From assembly GCA_030673895.1 (NCBI GenBank), contig JAUTCR010000010.1, forward strand, positions 1 to 64,000: DNA of 64,000 bases, given 5' to 3'. Position 1 is the first letter of the stretch. Each line of letters begins with the position of its first letter. Origin of the DNA: Verrucomicrobiota bacterium JB023 (GTDB lineage: Bacteria > Verrucomicrobiota > Verrucomicrobiia > Verrucomicrobiales > Akkermansiaceae). Under the pieces are notes generated by a model that searched no databases, was not told the DNA's origin, and saw only the letters and a list, made by a program, of their open reading frames with translations. The position numbers were made by a program, and so were the translations under genes. Of this stretch, positions 19,705 to 28,476 are shown one piece after another.

Positions 19705-21006
19705 TTATTGCACGGCAAACTTGATTGTCGCGCTGCTGGCGACTTCGCCATTGAGCAGGCAACGGCATTCTGCTTCGCCAATGTTGCGCCGGAAGGTTTT
19801 GATGGACGCCTCGATGAAGAGCGTGTCGCCGGGCGTAACGGGCTTCCGCCACTTCACTTTGTCCGCTGACATGAAGTAGCCAATTTTACCGGCATTCTCG
19901 GGCATGCGGAGAACGAGGACGCTGGCCGTCTGGGCCATGGCTTCAAGCTGAAGAACACCCGGCATGATCGGGTGCCCGGGGAAGTGACCCTGGAAGAAAT
20001 CCTCATTGAAAGTGAGATTCTTGATGGCCGTGCAAGTCTTCTCCGTGAAGTCGACGACGCGATCAATCAGGAGGAAGGGGTAGCGGTGGGGGAGAATCTT
20101 CAGGATGTCTGGCAGATTGAGAACAGCCTCGCCCGAGGGGATCGTTACGGGCGGCACTTGGGTCTTCATCCGGGCGTACTCCTTCTTGAGCATCGCGGCC
20201 ATCTTCGTATTCGGGCCATGACCGGGGGCAACAGCGATGACGTGTCCCAGAATACGCTTACCGCCAAGCATCAGATCGCCGATGATGTCGAGGGCCTTGT
20301 GGCGGGCAAACTCGTTGTTGAAGCGTCGAGGCTCCTTGGACATCACCTGTTCTCCTCGGATCACCACTGCGTTCTCCAAGGAGCCGCCCTTGATGAGCCC
20401 TTTCTCGAGCAGAGGGGCGACGTCTTCGTAAAAGGTGAAAGTGCGGGCCGGGGCGATTTCCTCTTCATAGATTTCCGGCGTCACCACCGATGAGAAATGC
20501 TCGGTGTGAAGTCCGTTCCGACCAACGTTTGTCACTGTGAGCCGGAATTTATTGTCCGGCACGATGGTGATGAGAGAGCCATTGCCACAATCAAGGTGGA
20601 TGGGCTCGCGGATGTGCCAGGTTTTGCGGGTGCCTTCCTGTTCCTCAAGCCCAGCCTGCTTGATAAGCTCGACATACGGGGCCGAGGAACCGTCGGCGAT
20701 GGGAGGCTCGTTCGCATCCATTTCGATCAAGGCGTTGTCCACCCCCATACCGACGAGGGCACTCAGCACATGCTCAACCGTGTGCACGCGGTTTGAGCCG
20801 ACTGAGAGAGTGGTCGCTCGCTCAACGGTCTCGACGAGATCGACATTGGCGGGGATGAGAGGCTTGTCCGGTAAATCGACGCGGCAAAAGACAAAGCCAT
20901 GATCAATGGGAGCGGGCTTCAGGGTCAGCGTGACCTTGGAGCCTGTATGGAGCGAAGTGCCCTCCAGGGTGGCGGAGGCTGCAAGAGTGTGTTGGCGCTC
21001 GGACAT
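19705..21006 (-). CDS. lpxC-fabZ: Bifunctional LpxC-FabZ: UDP-3-O-acyl-GlcNAc deacetylase / 3-hydroxyacyl-ACP dehydratase
   Basis: LpxC motifs VHTVEHVLSALVGMGVDNA and HKALDIIGDL; FabZ motifs LPHRYPFLLIDRV and FFQGHFPGHPIMPGVLQLEAMAQT. Confidence 0.94.
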   Translation of the reverse strand: MSERQHTLAASATLEGTSLHTGSKVTLTLKPAPIDHGFVFCRVDLPDKPLIPANVDLVETVERATTLSVGSNRVHTVEHVLSALVGMGVDNALIEMDANEPPIADGSSAPYVELIKQAGLEEQEGTRKTWHIREPIHLDCGNGSLITIVPDNKFRLTVTNVGRNGLHTEHFSSVVTPEIYEEEIAPARTFTFYEDVAPLLEKGLIKGGSLENAVVIRGEQVMSKEPRRFNNEFARHKALDIIGDLMLGGKRILGHVIAVAPGHGPNTKMAAMLKKEYARMKTQVPPVTIPSGEAVLNLPDILKILPHRYPFLLIDRVVDFTEKTCTAIKNLTFNEDFFQGHFPGHPIMPGVLQLEAMAQTASVLVLRMPENAGKIGYFMSADKVKWRKPVTPGDTLFIEASIKTFRRNIGEAECRCLLNGEVASSATIKFAVQ

Positions 21007-21076
21007 GGGCAGGTTTTAGAGAGACTTCTCTCGTAGATACAAGACGCAAGAATAGATTGGATGACACGGAGTCCTG

Positions 21077-21850
21077 ATGGATGCTGGCGTTATGGCCCGA
21101 TTATCTGAAGTCGTTGCATTCTTGGATCGTGAACTGAGGACGGCTGAGATCCCCGATTATCCCGGTGCGCATAACGGTCTTCAGCTGCAGAACCAGGGCG
21201 GGGAACTCACCCGGGTCGCCGCAGCTGTCGATGCCAGCCTTGAGGTCATTGACGAGGCGGTCGAGCTAGGAGCGGATCTCCTCATCGTGCATCACGGTCT
21301 CTTTTGGCAAGGCGTGAGAATGTTCACCGGACCGCAATACCAAAAGATCAAAAGAGCGATGGATGCCGGGCTGGCTATCTACAGCTCGCACATTCCCCTC
21401 GATGTCCACCCACTTTACGGAAACAACGCCCTCTTGGCAAAGTCCTTGGGCATGGAGGTGACCGGGACCTTCATGCCATGGAAGGGTATCGAACTTGGCC
21501 TGAGGGCAAACAGCGCATTCGATAAGCTGACGGAACTGGAGTCGCTGATCGAAAAAAAGGTGGGCCCGGTGATCTCGAGTCACGTCGGGGAAGCGGAAGT
21601 GGGCGAGTTGGGCATCATTACCGGTGGGGCCGGTTCGGAAGTTGAAGCGGCTGCGGCGGAGGGGATTTCGACATTTATCACTGGCGAAGGTCCTCACTGG
21701 AGCTTTCCTCTTGCTAGAGAGCTTGGTCTTAAAGTGATTCACGCCGGTCACTATGCTACCGAGACCTTCGGGGTGAGGGAAATGGCCAAAGTGGTGGGGG
21801 AAAAATTCGGACTTGAGGGCGTTTTCATCGATCGACCGACTGGTTTATAG
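21077..21850 (+). CDS. Nif3-like dinuclear metal centre protein
   Basis: YPGAHNGLQLQ, DLLIVHHGLFW, YSSHIPLDVHPLYGNNALLAKSLG, HAGHYATETFGVREM. Confidence 0.92.
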   Translation: MDAGVMARLSEVVAFLDRELRTAEIPDYPGAHNGLQLQNQGGELTRVAAAVDASLEVIDEAVELGADLLIVHHGLFWQGVRMFTGPQYQKIKRAMDAGLAIYSSHIPLDVHPLYGNNALLAKSLGMEVTGTFMPWKGIELGLRANSAFDKLTELESLIEKKVGPVISSHVGEAEVGELGIITGGAGSEVEAAAAEGISTFITGEGPHWSFPLARELGLKVIHAGHYATETFGVREMAKVVGEKFGLEGVFIDRPTGL

Positions 21851-22068
21851 AAAACTTGTTAGCGGTGTCGGTGGTCTGCCCGCTCTCGCGATTTATGTCA
21901 CAACGCGGATATGGTTGAGCTGGAATGAGTGGGCAGAACGTGCGAAACGGGCGCCGTTGTTAGTCAATGGCGCTGCAATTGGTGAACGAGACCTAATAAA
22001 AATGGCCGCTCTCGGTGAAAAATGCCTTGCGGTCATCAGCAGCACCCCGTAAAACTACCCCCGAAAGC

Positions 22069-22139
22069 GCGGGTATAGCTTAATGGTAAAGCTCCAGCCT
22101 TCCAAGCTGGCCATGAGGGTTCGATTCCCTCTACCCGCT
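22069..22139 (+). tRNA. tRNA-Gly (anticodon TCC)
   Basis: GCGGGTA/TACCCGC acceptor, CTTCCAA anticodon loop, GGTTCGATTCC T-arm, 71 nt, discriminator T. Confidence 0.95.
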
Positions 22140-22178
22140 TTCTAACTACCAACCAGTTCACTCCAAGGAGAACAAATC

Positions 22179-22856
22179 ATGAAAACAACTCTGAAATTCG
22201 CTCTCGTGTCAGCAGTGCTGGCCGTGGGTCCCGCTGCCTTCGGTGCAGAGGACGCCAAGAGCTGCAAAACAATCGAGCAGGCCATCGAAAGGGCTGTTAA
22301 GGCTGACTCCTCTAAGATTCTTGAGGTCGTCGAGCAGCAGGTCTCTGCAAACTCCGGCTGCGCTTGCGAAGTCGTCAAGGCTGCCATCGTTGCCTCCGAG
22401 GCTGATGTTGAGTTGGTCCGTCAAATCGTCGAAACAGCTGTTGTTGCAGCTCCCGGTGAGATGAGAATCATCGCTCAGTGCGCTGTCGCAGTCGCTCCTG
22501 ACGCGGTCAAGCAGGTGCAGGCAGTTGTTGCTTCTTTCGATCCTCAGAGCGGTGAAGGTTACAGCGCCAAGGGCGGATTGAGCAAAGGCGGTATGGATAA
22601 GACTCCTGTTCAGCCTGAAGTTGGTGGTGTTGCTAACCCTCTTGATGGTCCTTTGAATCCGGGTGGTCCTGGTGGTTATCCAATCCTTCCTCCTGAGCTT
22701 CCTCCTCTTGAGCCGCCTGTCGTGACTCCTCCAGGTGTCACCACAATCGACTCTTCCAATGGGGAAGAAGATATGGACAGCAGCGAGACAGATAGTAACG
22801 ACGATAACGACGACAACATCGATACCGCCGTTGTCGATGTTCTCTCCGCAAGCTAA
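22179..22856 (+). CDS. Secreted protein: helical core, Pro/Gly-rich linker, acidic C-terminal tail
   Basis: Signal peptide MKTTLKFALVSAVLAVGPAAFGA; RBS AAGGAG; tail EEDMDSSETDSNDDNDDNID. Confidence 0.8.
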   Translation: MKTTLKFALVSAVLAVGPAAFGAEDAKSCKTIEQAIERAVKADSSKILEVVEQQVSANSGCACEVVKAAIVASEADVELVRQIVETAVVAAPGEMRIIAQCAVAVAPDAVKQVQAVVASFDPQSGEGYSAKGGLSKGGMDKTPVQPEVGGVANPLDGPLNPGGPGGYPILPPELPPLEPPVVTPPGVTTIDSSNGEEDMDSSETDSNDDNDDNIDTAVVDVLSAS

Positions 22857-22895
22857 GCACGACTGCTGTTAAGTTAGAAAACTTTAAAATCACGC

Positions 22896-24110
22896 ATGAA
22901 AAATATCTCCAAATGCCTTGCTTTCGCAGCGCTTGCTCCTTGTGCAGCGCTCTCGCAAGGTCTCTACAGCATTGCTCCCGCCGACGATGAGGCTTCTGAC
23001 AGTCTTCCGCTCAAGTGGACTGTTGGCGCAAATCTTGGCTTTGACGATAACCCAACGCCTCTTTCGAACTCTGACGACGAGTCTCTCTACGCTAGCGCGT
23101 TCGTGCAGGCGAATATGGTGAGCGTTTCTCCTCAGACCACATGGGATCTGATGGCTCGTGTTGGTGGGCTCTACTACATCGATGGTCTTGACGGCAGTAA
23201 CGCCGATGATTTCTCTCCCAATGCTTCTTTGGGTTTGAATGTGACTCATCGTGTGAGCGAGCGTCTCCGCTTGAGTAGCCGCAATCTTCTCAGCTTCGAG
23301 CGTGAGCCTGACTATTCTTACGGTCTGAGCTCTGACCGCGCAGTGGGCAACTACTTCCGATACACCACCGATAACTCGGTCGGTTACCGTTGGTCCGAGC
23401 GCTTTGCTACCATCACGGGTGTTGTCTTCAGTGGTGTCGCTTACGAAGATTTGGATCGTTCTGACTATAATCGTATCCAGTTCTACAATCAGTTCCGTTA
23501 CCGGGCGACTCCTGCAACTGTTTACACTGCGGAATATCGTTATGCGATGACCGATCACGACACATCTGGCGATGCAACATCACACTACATCTTGGGTGGT
23601 GTTGAGCACCGGATTAGCGCTGCCTCGGCAATCATTCTTCGTGCAGGTGCTCAGCTTTCCGAGCGCGATGGGGGTGATTCCAAGACGCAGCCTTTCGTCG
23701 AGGGTGTTCTTAAGTCGCAGATGACCGAGCAACTTGGTGTGCAAGCCTTCGTTCGCTACTCTACCGAGGATTGGAGCCGCTCAATTCGTGATGGTTCCGG
23801 CAGCGTTTCGGTTTATGATTCGAACCAGACTCTTCGTTTCGGCCTCAAGGCTAGCTACGCTTTGAACCCCCGCTTGACTCTCTTCGGTGGTGCAAACGTT
23901 ATCTTCCGGGATTACGAGGATGAGGTCGTTGGCACCTTCGGTGAAGGCAGCGAAACGCTCTACAACCTCAATGCTGGTGCAAGCTTCCAAGTTCAAGACA
24001 ACCTGTTCCTTACAGGCTCTTACAACTTCACCACATCTGATTCTGACTTCGGCGGCAGTCGTGAATACGACCGCAACCGCGTCCAGGTTGGTGTTCAAGC
24101 AACATTCTAA
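22896..24110 (+). CDS. Outer-membrane beta-barrel protein of an EPS locus
   Basis: Signal peptide, alternating amphipathic strands, C-term YDRNRVQVGVQATF ending in Phe. Confidence 0.82.
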   Translation: MKNISKCLAFAALAPCAALSQGLYSIAPADDEASDSLPLKWTVGANLGFDDNPTPLSNSDDESLYASAFVQANMVSVSPQTTWDLMARVGGLYYIDGLDGSNADDFSPNASLGLNVTHRVSERLRLSSRNLLSFEREPDYSYGLSSDRAVGNYFRYTTDNSVGYRWSERFATITGVVFSGVAYEDLDRSDYNRIQFYNQFRYRATPATVYTAEYRYAMTDHDTSGDATSHYILGGVEHRISAASAIILRAGAQLSERDGGDSKTQPFVEGVLKSQMTEQLGVQAFVRYSTEDWSRSIRDGSGSVSVYDSNQTLRFGLKASYALNPRLTLFGGANVIFRDYEDEVVGTFGEGSETLYNLNAGASFQVQDNLFLTGSYNFTTSDSDFGGSREYDRNRVQVGVQATF

Positions 24111-24136
24111 TTGCTGAAGCAAAATTTCTGAACAAA

Positions 24137-24180
24137 TCAACCCCCTCGGTGTCACTTACCGCGGGGGTTGATTTTTTTTT
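24137..24180 (+). terminator. Strong Rho-independent terminator
   Basis: TCAACCCCC / GGGGGTTGA stem, inner CGGT/ACCG pairs, 9-T tract. Confidence 0.93.
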
Positions 24181-24230
24181 GCGGTGTGTATAAACCGCAG
24201 TGACTTCGCCCACTGAGCCGACATTTCCAT

Positions 24231-26366
24231 ATGAATCCAAACAAGGACTCCTCTTCTGAGGCTTCACTCCACGCAGTTGATTATTGGCAGGTATTACGGA
24301 ACCGGTATGGGATTATTCTCCTGACCTTCCTTCTCGCCTTTTTGTGCGCTGCTGTAATCACCTCTGTCTTGCCGAAGAAGTATGCAAGCACCGCTCTCCT
24401 TCAGGTGAACCCCCCTACTGAGAACGACATTGGCGCCTTGCAAACTCGCCAATTCTTCATGACCCAGTTCGACATCATTGTTGCCTCGAACAACCTTCGT
24501 CATGTCGTCGATAAGCTTGATCTGAAGACGAGTTGGGGCCGTGACGAAGATTCGGCGATTGGACTGCTAAAAGGGATGATCGACACGAAGCAGCGGCCGG
24601 GCACCGACCTCATCGAAATCACTGTTGAGCATCAGCAACCGGAGATGGCCCGGGCCATCGCGGCTCAAGTTGCGGAGGCCTACAAAGAGAATCGTAATAA
24701 CGAGGAGCTTGATTTCGCTCAGAGCCAGTTGAATGCCCTTGAGAAGGAAATCCGGGATCAAGAGGACGAAGTGGAGCAAAAGCGGAAGGTTCTCGATACG
24801 ATCGTTAAGATCACCGGCCGCCCCTACATCGAGAATTCACGTTACGGAGTCGACGATCTCGAGAGGACGGATGTTCGCTACACTCAGCAGCAGCTGTTGG
24901 AACTCCAGAGTCAGAAAACCCAATATAAGATCTACCTTGAGAATCTGGAGAAATTCGATAGCGAGCGTCTCCTGAGCTACGCTGCGGAAATTCCCATCGC
25001 AGACCAAACCGTCCAAACTCAGCGGGCCAAGTATTTGGAAATGCAGCAGCAGCTGGCTTCTCTGAAGGCTTCCGGTCTGGGTGCTCGACACCCTCAGGTT
25101 CAGATGCAGCAGGACCAATTAAGTGCAGTTCGCCAAGACCTTGAGTCGGCGGTTGCTTCAATGATCGACACCATGAGAACCACCTATCAAATGGTCACTG
25201 ACCGTCTGGAGGGGATGGAAAACATGAAAGAGGAAAAGGCGCAGGAGCTGGCCGACCTCTCCATCGATATTCAAGACTTTGAGAATGCAGAACGGGAGTA
25301 CGAAGACGCTCTCTCCTTGCTACAGCAACTGAAGCTCAAGCATTCGTCCGACAAGGTTCTGCTGCAGTCTCCTAAAAAGCCAATCACCATTCGGGAGGAC
25401 CCCAAGGAGAACAACAATCCGGTCAGCCCGAAGGTTACACTTTACCTGACCCTGGGCGCGGTTCTCGGTCTGGTCTTCGGAATCGCCATCGCCTTTTTCT
25501 TGGAATACATCGACACTTCGGTGAAGAGCCTCGAGGATGTCGAGCGCTTCTTGCAGGTTCCTGTTCTTGCGGTTATCCCGAAGGATGTCGGAGTTCTTCA
25601 CAAGCAGAGCGGTATGAGCCCCGATGCGGAGGCTTACCGAATTCTGCGCACTAACATCGAATTCAACCGCAAAAATCCCGAGGACAACTCAATCACCGTT
25701 GTTTCCGGTGGAGCGGGTGAGGGTAAGTCGACCACCTTGGTCAATCTCGCCTACGTGTGTGCTCAGGGTGGATACACCACCCTCATGATTGATGCTGACT
25801 TGCGTCGTCCCCGTCTTCACACCTTCTTCGATATCAACAACTCGGTGGGTCTGACCAATTACCTGACGACCGACTTGATGCTTGAGGATGTCATTCTTCA
25901 GACACCTGTCGACAATCTCTACTTCATGCCTTCTGGGGTATTGCCAGCGGATGCCGCAGGAATTCTGAACTCCCGACGCATGTCCGAGCTCATTCAGGAC
26001 GTCAAGCAACGCTTTGACCTCGTCCTCGTGGATTCCCCGCCGATTCTTGGCGTGAGTGATGCTTCGGTATTGGCCAGTGAGGTTGATTTGACGATGATTG
26101 TCGTGCAGCACCGTAAATTGCCCCGCAACATGCTGATGCGCGTGAAGCAGGCGGTTGAGAACGTGGGTGGCCACGTCATCGGTGTTGTCCTCAACAACGT
26201 CGACATCCGAAGCGATAATCAGTATCAATATTACACAAGTTACTACACCTACTACGCTCCATCATCGGAGCCCGAACCACGGGCTGCCAAGAAGAAGGCG
26301 GAAAAAGCCAAGCCTGCTCCAAAGGCAGCTTCTTCCTCTTCGGATAGTAAAAGTGACCTCTACTAA
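24231..26366 (+). CDS. Wzc-type polysaccharide biosynthesis tyrosine autokinase
   Basis: Wzz N-term with two TMs, coiled coil, Walker A GGAGEGKSTTLVNLA, MIDADLRRPRLH, Tyr-rich tail YQYYTSYYTYY. Confidence 0.94.
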   Translation: MNPNKDSSSEASLHAVDYWQVLRNRYGIILLTFLLAFLCAAVITSVLPKKYASTALLQVNPPTENDIGALQTRQFFMTQFDIIVASNNLRHVVDKLDLKTSWGRDEDSAIGLLKGMIDTKQRPGTDLIEITVEHQQPEMARAIAAQVAEAYKENRNNEELDFAQSQLNALEKEIRDQEDEVEQKRKVLDTIVKITGRPYIENSRYGVDDLERTDVRYTQQQLLELQSQKTQYKIYLENLEKFDSERLLSYAAEIPIADQTVQTQRAKYLEMQQQLASLKASGLGARHPQVQMQQDQLSAVRQDLESAVASMIDTMRTTYQMVTDRLEGMENMKEEKAQELADLSIDIQDFENAEREYEDALSLLQQLKLKHSSDKVLLQSPKKPITIREDPKENNNPVSPKVTLYLTLGAVLGLVFGIAIAFFLEYIDTSVKSLEDVERFLQVPVLAVIPKDVGVLHKQSGMSPDAEAYRILRTNIEFNRKNPEDNSITVVSGGAGEGKSTTLVNLAYVCAQGGYTTLMIDADLRRPRLHTFFDINNSVGLTNYLTTDLMLEDVILQTPVDNLYFMPSGVLPADAAGILNSRRMSELIQDVKQRFDLVLVDSPPILGVSDASVLASEVDLTMIVVQHRKLPRNMLMRVKQAVENVGGHVIGVVLNNVDIRSDNQYQYYTSYYTYYAPSSEPEPRAAKKKAEKAKPAPKAASSSSDSKSDLY

Positions 26367-26386
26367 CCACTGAAACAACGAAGCGA

Positions 26387-26956
26387 ATGAAAAGAATTAC
26401 CCTACTGCTACTTGCTCTACTAGCCTCTGTGGCAGGACTGAGCGCGCAGATCGAAAGGAACACCACGATTAAAATCTCAATCGTCGGAGTTCCACCGAGT
26501 GAGCAGGCTCGCATCAACCAAAATTATCCCGTGGATTCCCAAGGGAACGTCCGCATGTGGGAAATTGGTAGTATCCGTGCTGCCGGTCTACAGCCCACGA
26601 CCTTGGCAAAAAGGATTGAGGCTGCCTATCGCAGTGCTCAAATCTACACCTCCCCAACCATCCTGATTGAAACGGGTTCGGCGAAGGAATCGCTCAATGA
26701 GCAAGTGACCGTGACCGGCAAAGTCAATCGTCCTGGGCCCATCCCTTGGGTGAAGGATATGACCCTCGCTCAGGCTATCGCAGCCGCAGGTGGGGTCAAT
26801 ACCTTCGGAACATCCAAGCGAGTGTATGTCTATCGCGAAGGTAAGAAGTATGAGTTGAGTCCCCGGACTAATGACCGGCACAAGCTCGAGCGCATCTACG
26901 CTGGCGACACTGTGGAAGTTGACCAAGTCAAGGCTTGGGAATCCGGTGGCGAGTAA
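26387..26956 (+). CDS. Polysaccharide export protein (Poly_export/SLBB)
   Basis: YPVDSQGNVRMWEIGSIRAAGLQPTTLAKRIEAAY; VTVTGKVNRPGPIPWVKDMTLAQAIAAAGG. Confidence 0.88.
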   Translation: MKRITLLLLALLASVAGLSAQIERNTTIKISIVGVPPSEQARINQNYPVDSQGNVRMWEIGSIRAAGLQPTTLAKRIEAAYRSAQIYTSPTILIETGSAKESLNEQVTVTGKVNRPGPIPWVKDMTLAQAIAAAGGVNTFGTSKRVYVYREGKKYELSPRTNDRHKLERIYAGDTVEVDQVKAWESGGE

Positions 26957-26984
26957 AAAGCCAGAACGACTATTTTGAGGAAAG

Positions 26985-27010
26985 CGGTCAGGCAGGAGCC
27001 TGGCCGTTTT
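26985..27010 (+). terminator. Rho-independent terminator of the EPS export genes
   Basis: CGGTCAGGC-AGGA-GCCTGGCCG-TTTT. Confidence 0.7.
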
Positions 27011-27032
27011 GCGTTAATGAGGGTGCCCTGTG

Positions 27033-27064
27033 TATCAACGGAGTAGCCATATCAACGGAGTAGC
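27033..27064. repeat. 15-bp tandem direct repeat (2 copies, 17-bp period)
   Basis: TATCAACGGAGTAGC at 27033-27047 and 27050-27064; second copy overlaps the kinase stop codon. Confidence 0.9.
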
Positions 27065-27891
27065 TTTGTGATGATTTGTTGGGCTTGCCGGGCATAGGAG
27101 CTCCCAAAAAGAATGGCGTGATTGAGCAGGTGATAGAGATGGTACAGTTCGAGCCGCTCCTCGTCGCGGTCGGCATCCAGTGGCTGGCTTTGTGAATAGC
27201 TCCGATAGAAATCACTTGAGAACCCTCCGAAGAGTTGGCTCATGGCGATATCGACCAGCGAGTCCCCATAGTAGCAGGCAGGATCGTAGATCACTGGCGT
27301 CTCATCATCGAGGCAGGCAGCATTCCCGCCCCAGAGATCGCCGTGGAGAAGAGAATAGCGGGGCGAGTGAGGCAGAAGTTCGGGAAGTCGGGCGAGCAAT
27401 TCTCTTCTTCCTTCGAATTCGATGTCAGACTGGGCTGCTAGTGTGAAGAGGTGACCAAGGCGCTGTTCCTTCCAAAAGGTGACCCAATTCGGGCGCGAGC
27501 CATTTGGCTGGGGAGTGGCTCCGATGAAGTTATCCCGTTCGAATCCAGGAAGCGACTGTTCGACTTGGTGGAGACTGGCAAGTTGAGTCCCCAGTTCTCT
27601 TTCCGCCTTCGATGTCAGAGGGCGTAGAGGAAGGTATTCGAGGAGGAGATATGAATGAGATTGAAAGCGGTCCGTCGCGACGACACAGGGGACGCGGACC
27701 GTCTTGGTGGCTGCGATAGCTTCGAGATTGAAGGCTTCAGCCTCAAAATTGGCGGCAAAATCGCGGTCGTTGATTTTCAGGAAATAATCCCCGCAGCGAT
27801 AGCTTTGGCTAATATTTCCGCCACCTACGAGTTGAGGAGACCCAAGCCTCACGCGATGCTGTCGCTCAATCTCTTCAATAAGAGCTTTCAT
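27052..27891 (-). CDS. Fructosamine/ribulosamine-3-kinase family protein
   Basis: GGGNISQSYRCGDYFLKIND, LLHGDLWGGNAACLDDETPVIYDPACYYGDSLVDIAMSQLFGGF; start 27891 (MKALIEEI) gives ATGA overlap with the upstream gene. Confidence 0.9.
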   Translation of the reverse strand: MKALIEEIERQHRVRLGSPQLVGGGNISQSYRCGDYFLKINDRDFAANFEAEAFNLEAIAATKTVRVPCVVATDRFQSHSYLLLEYLPLRPLTSKAERELGTQLASLHQVEQSLPGFERDNFIGATPQPNGSRPNWVTFWKEQRLGHLFTLAAQSDIEFEGRRELLARLPELLPHSPRYSLLHGDLWGGNAACLDDETPVIYDPACYYGDSLVDIAMSQLFGGFSSDFYRSYSQSQPLDADRDEERLELYHLYHLLNHAILFGSSYARQAQQIITKLLR

Positions 27892-28355
27892 GAGGGTAGT
27901 CGGCCGAGCTCGCGAAGAATTCCCTCGCATCCGTCGAGCATGAGGTCGGCAACCAGTTCAAAGCCTTCTTGTCCTCCATAATAGGGGTCCGGGACCTCCT
28001 TAAGATCAAAGCTGGTGCAATAGTCCGTGAAGGGCCGGATCGTCGCGCGGTGCTGGTCATTCTGGCTGAGATGAAGAATATCAACCCGATTCTAATCGTC
28101 CATCGGAAGGATAAGATCGAAATCTTCGAAATCGCTTTTTGCGAACTGACGGGCGTTTCCCTCTACGGAAATGCCGCGTTTTTCGAGAGTCTCCGACATC
28201 CTGGGATCTGGCGATTTACCGATATGATAGCCAGCGGTTCCGGCTGAATCGATTTCCAAGTCGCTGATTCCGTGTTTGTTGAGCAGATGTCGCATGGTGT
28301 TCTCGGCGGCGGGAGAGCGGCAGATATTTCCGAGACAGACAAAGAGGATTCTCAC
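27888..28355 (-). pseudogene. Low-molecular-weight protein-tyrosine phosphatase with one in-frame amber (TAG at 28092-28094)
   Basis: MRILFVCLGNICRSPAAE P-loop; reads LILPMDD*NRVDILHLSQNDQHRATIRPFTDYCTSFDLKEVPDPYYGGQEGFELVADLMLDGCEGILRELGRLPS* in one frame, 155 codons, with catalytic DPYYGG intact. Confidence 0.9.
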
Positions 28356-28476
28356 GCGGAGAGCTTTACCGCCACGGGTTTCCGTTCAATCCCATTTGCG
28401 AATTCTGGTAAGAATCACCCCTTCCTTCCTCGATTTTCCGATTGCCCTTTTTTTCATACCGGTCCACTTCAACCCA

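Noticed and set aside
21851-22068. Gene remnant or ORF between the Nif3-like gene and tRNA-Gly
   Set aside because: The 79-aa ORF overlaps the end of the Nif3-like gene in another frame and shows no motif, so no gene or pseudogene call could be supported.
28276-28476. N-terminal extension of the U32 peptidase ORF
   Set aside because: Homology begins at MKAPELLAPAG (28477); the extension overlaps the LMW-PTP N-terminus on the opposite strand.
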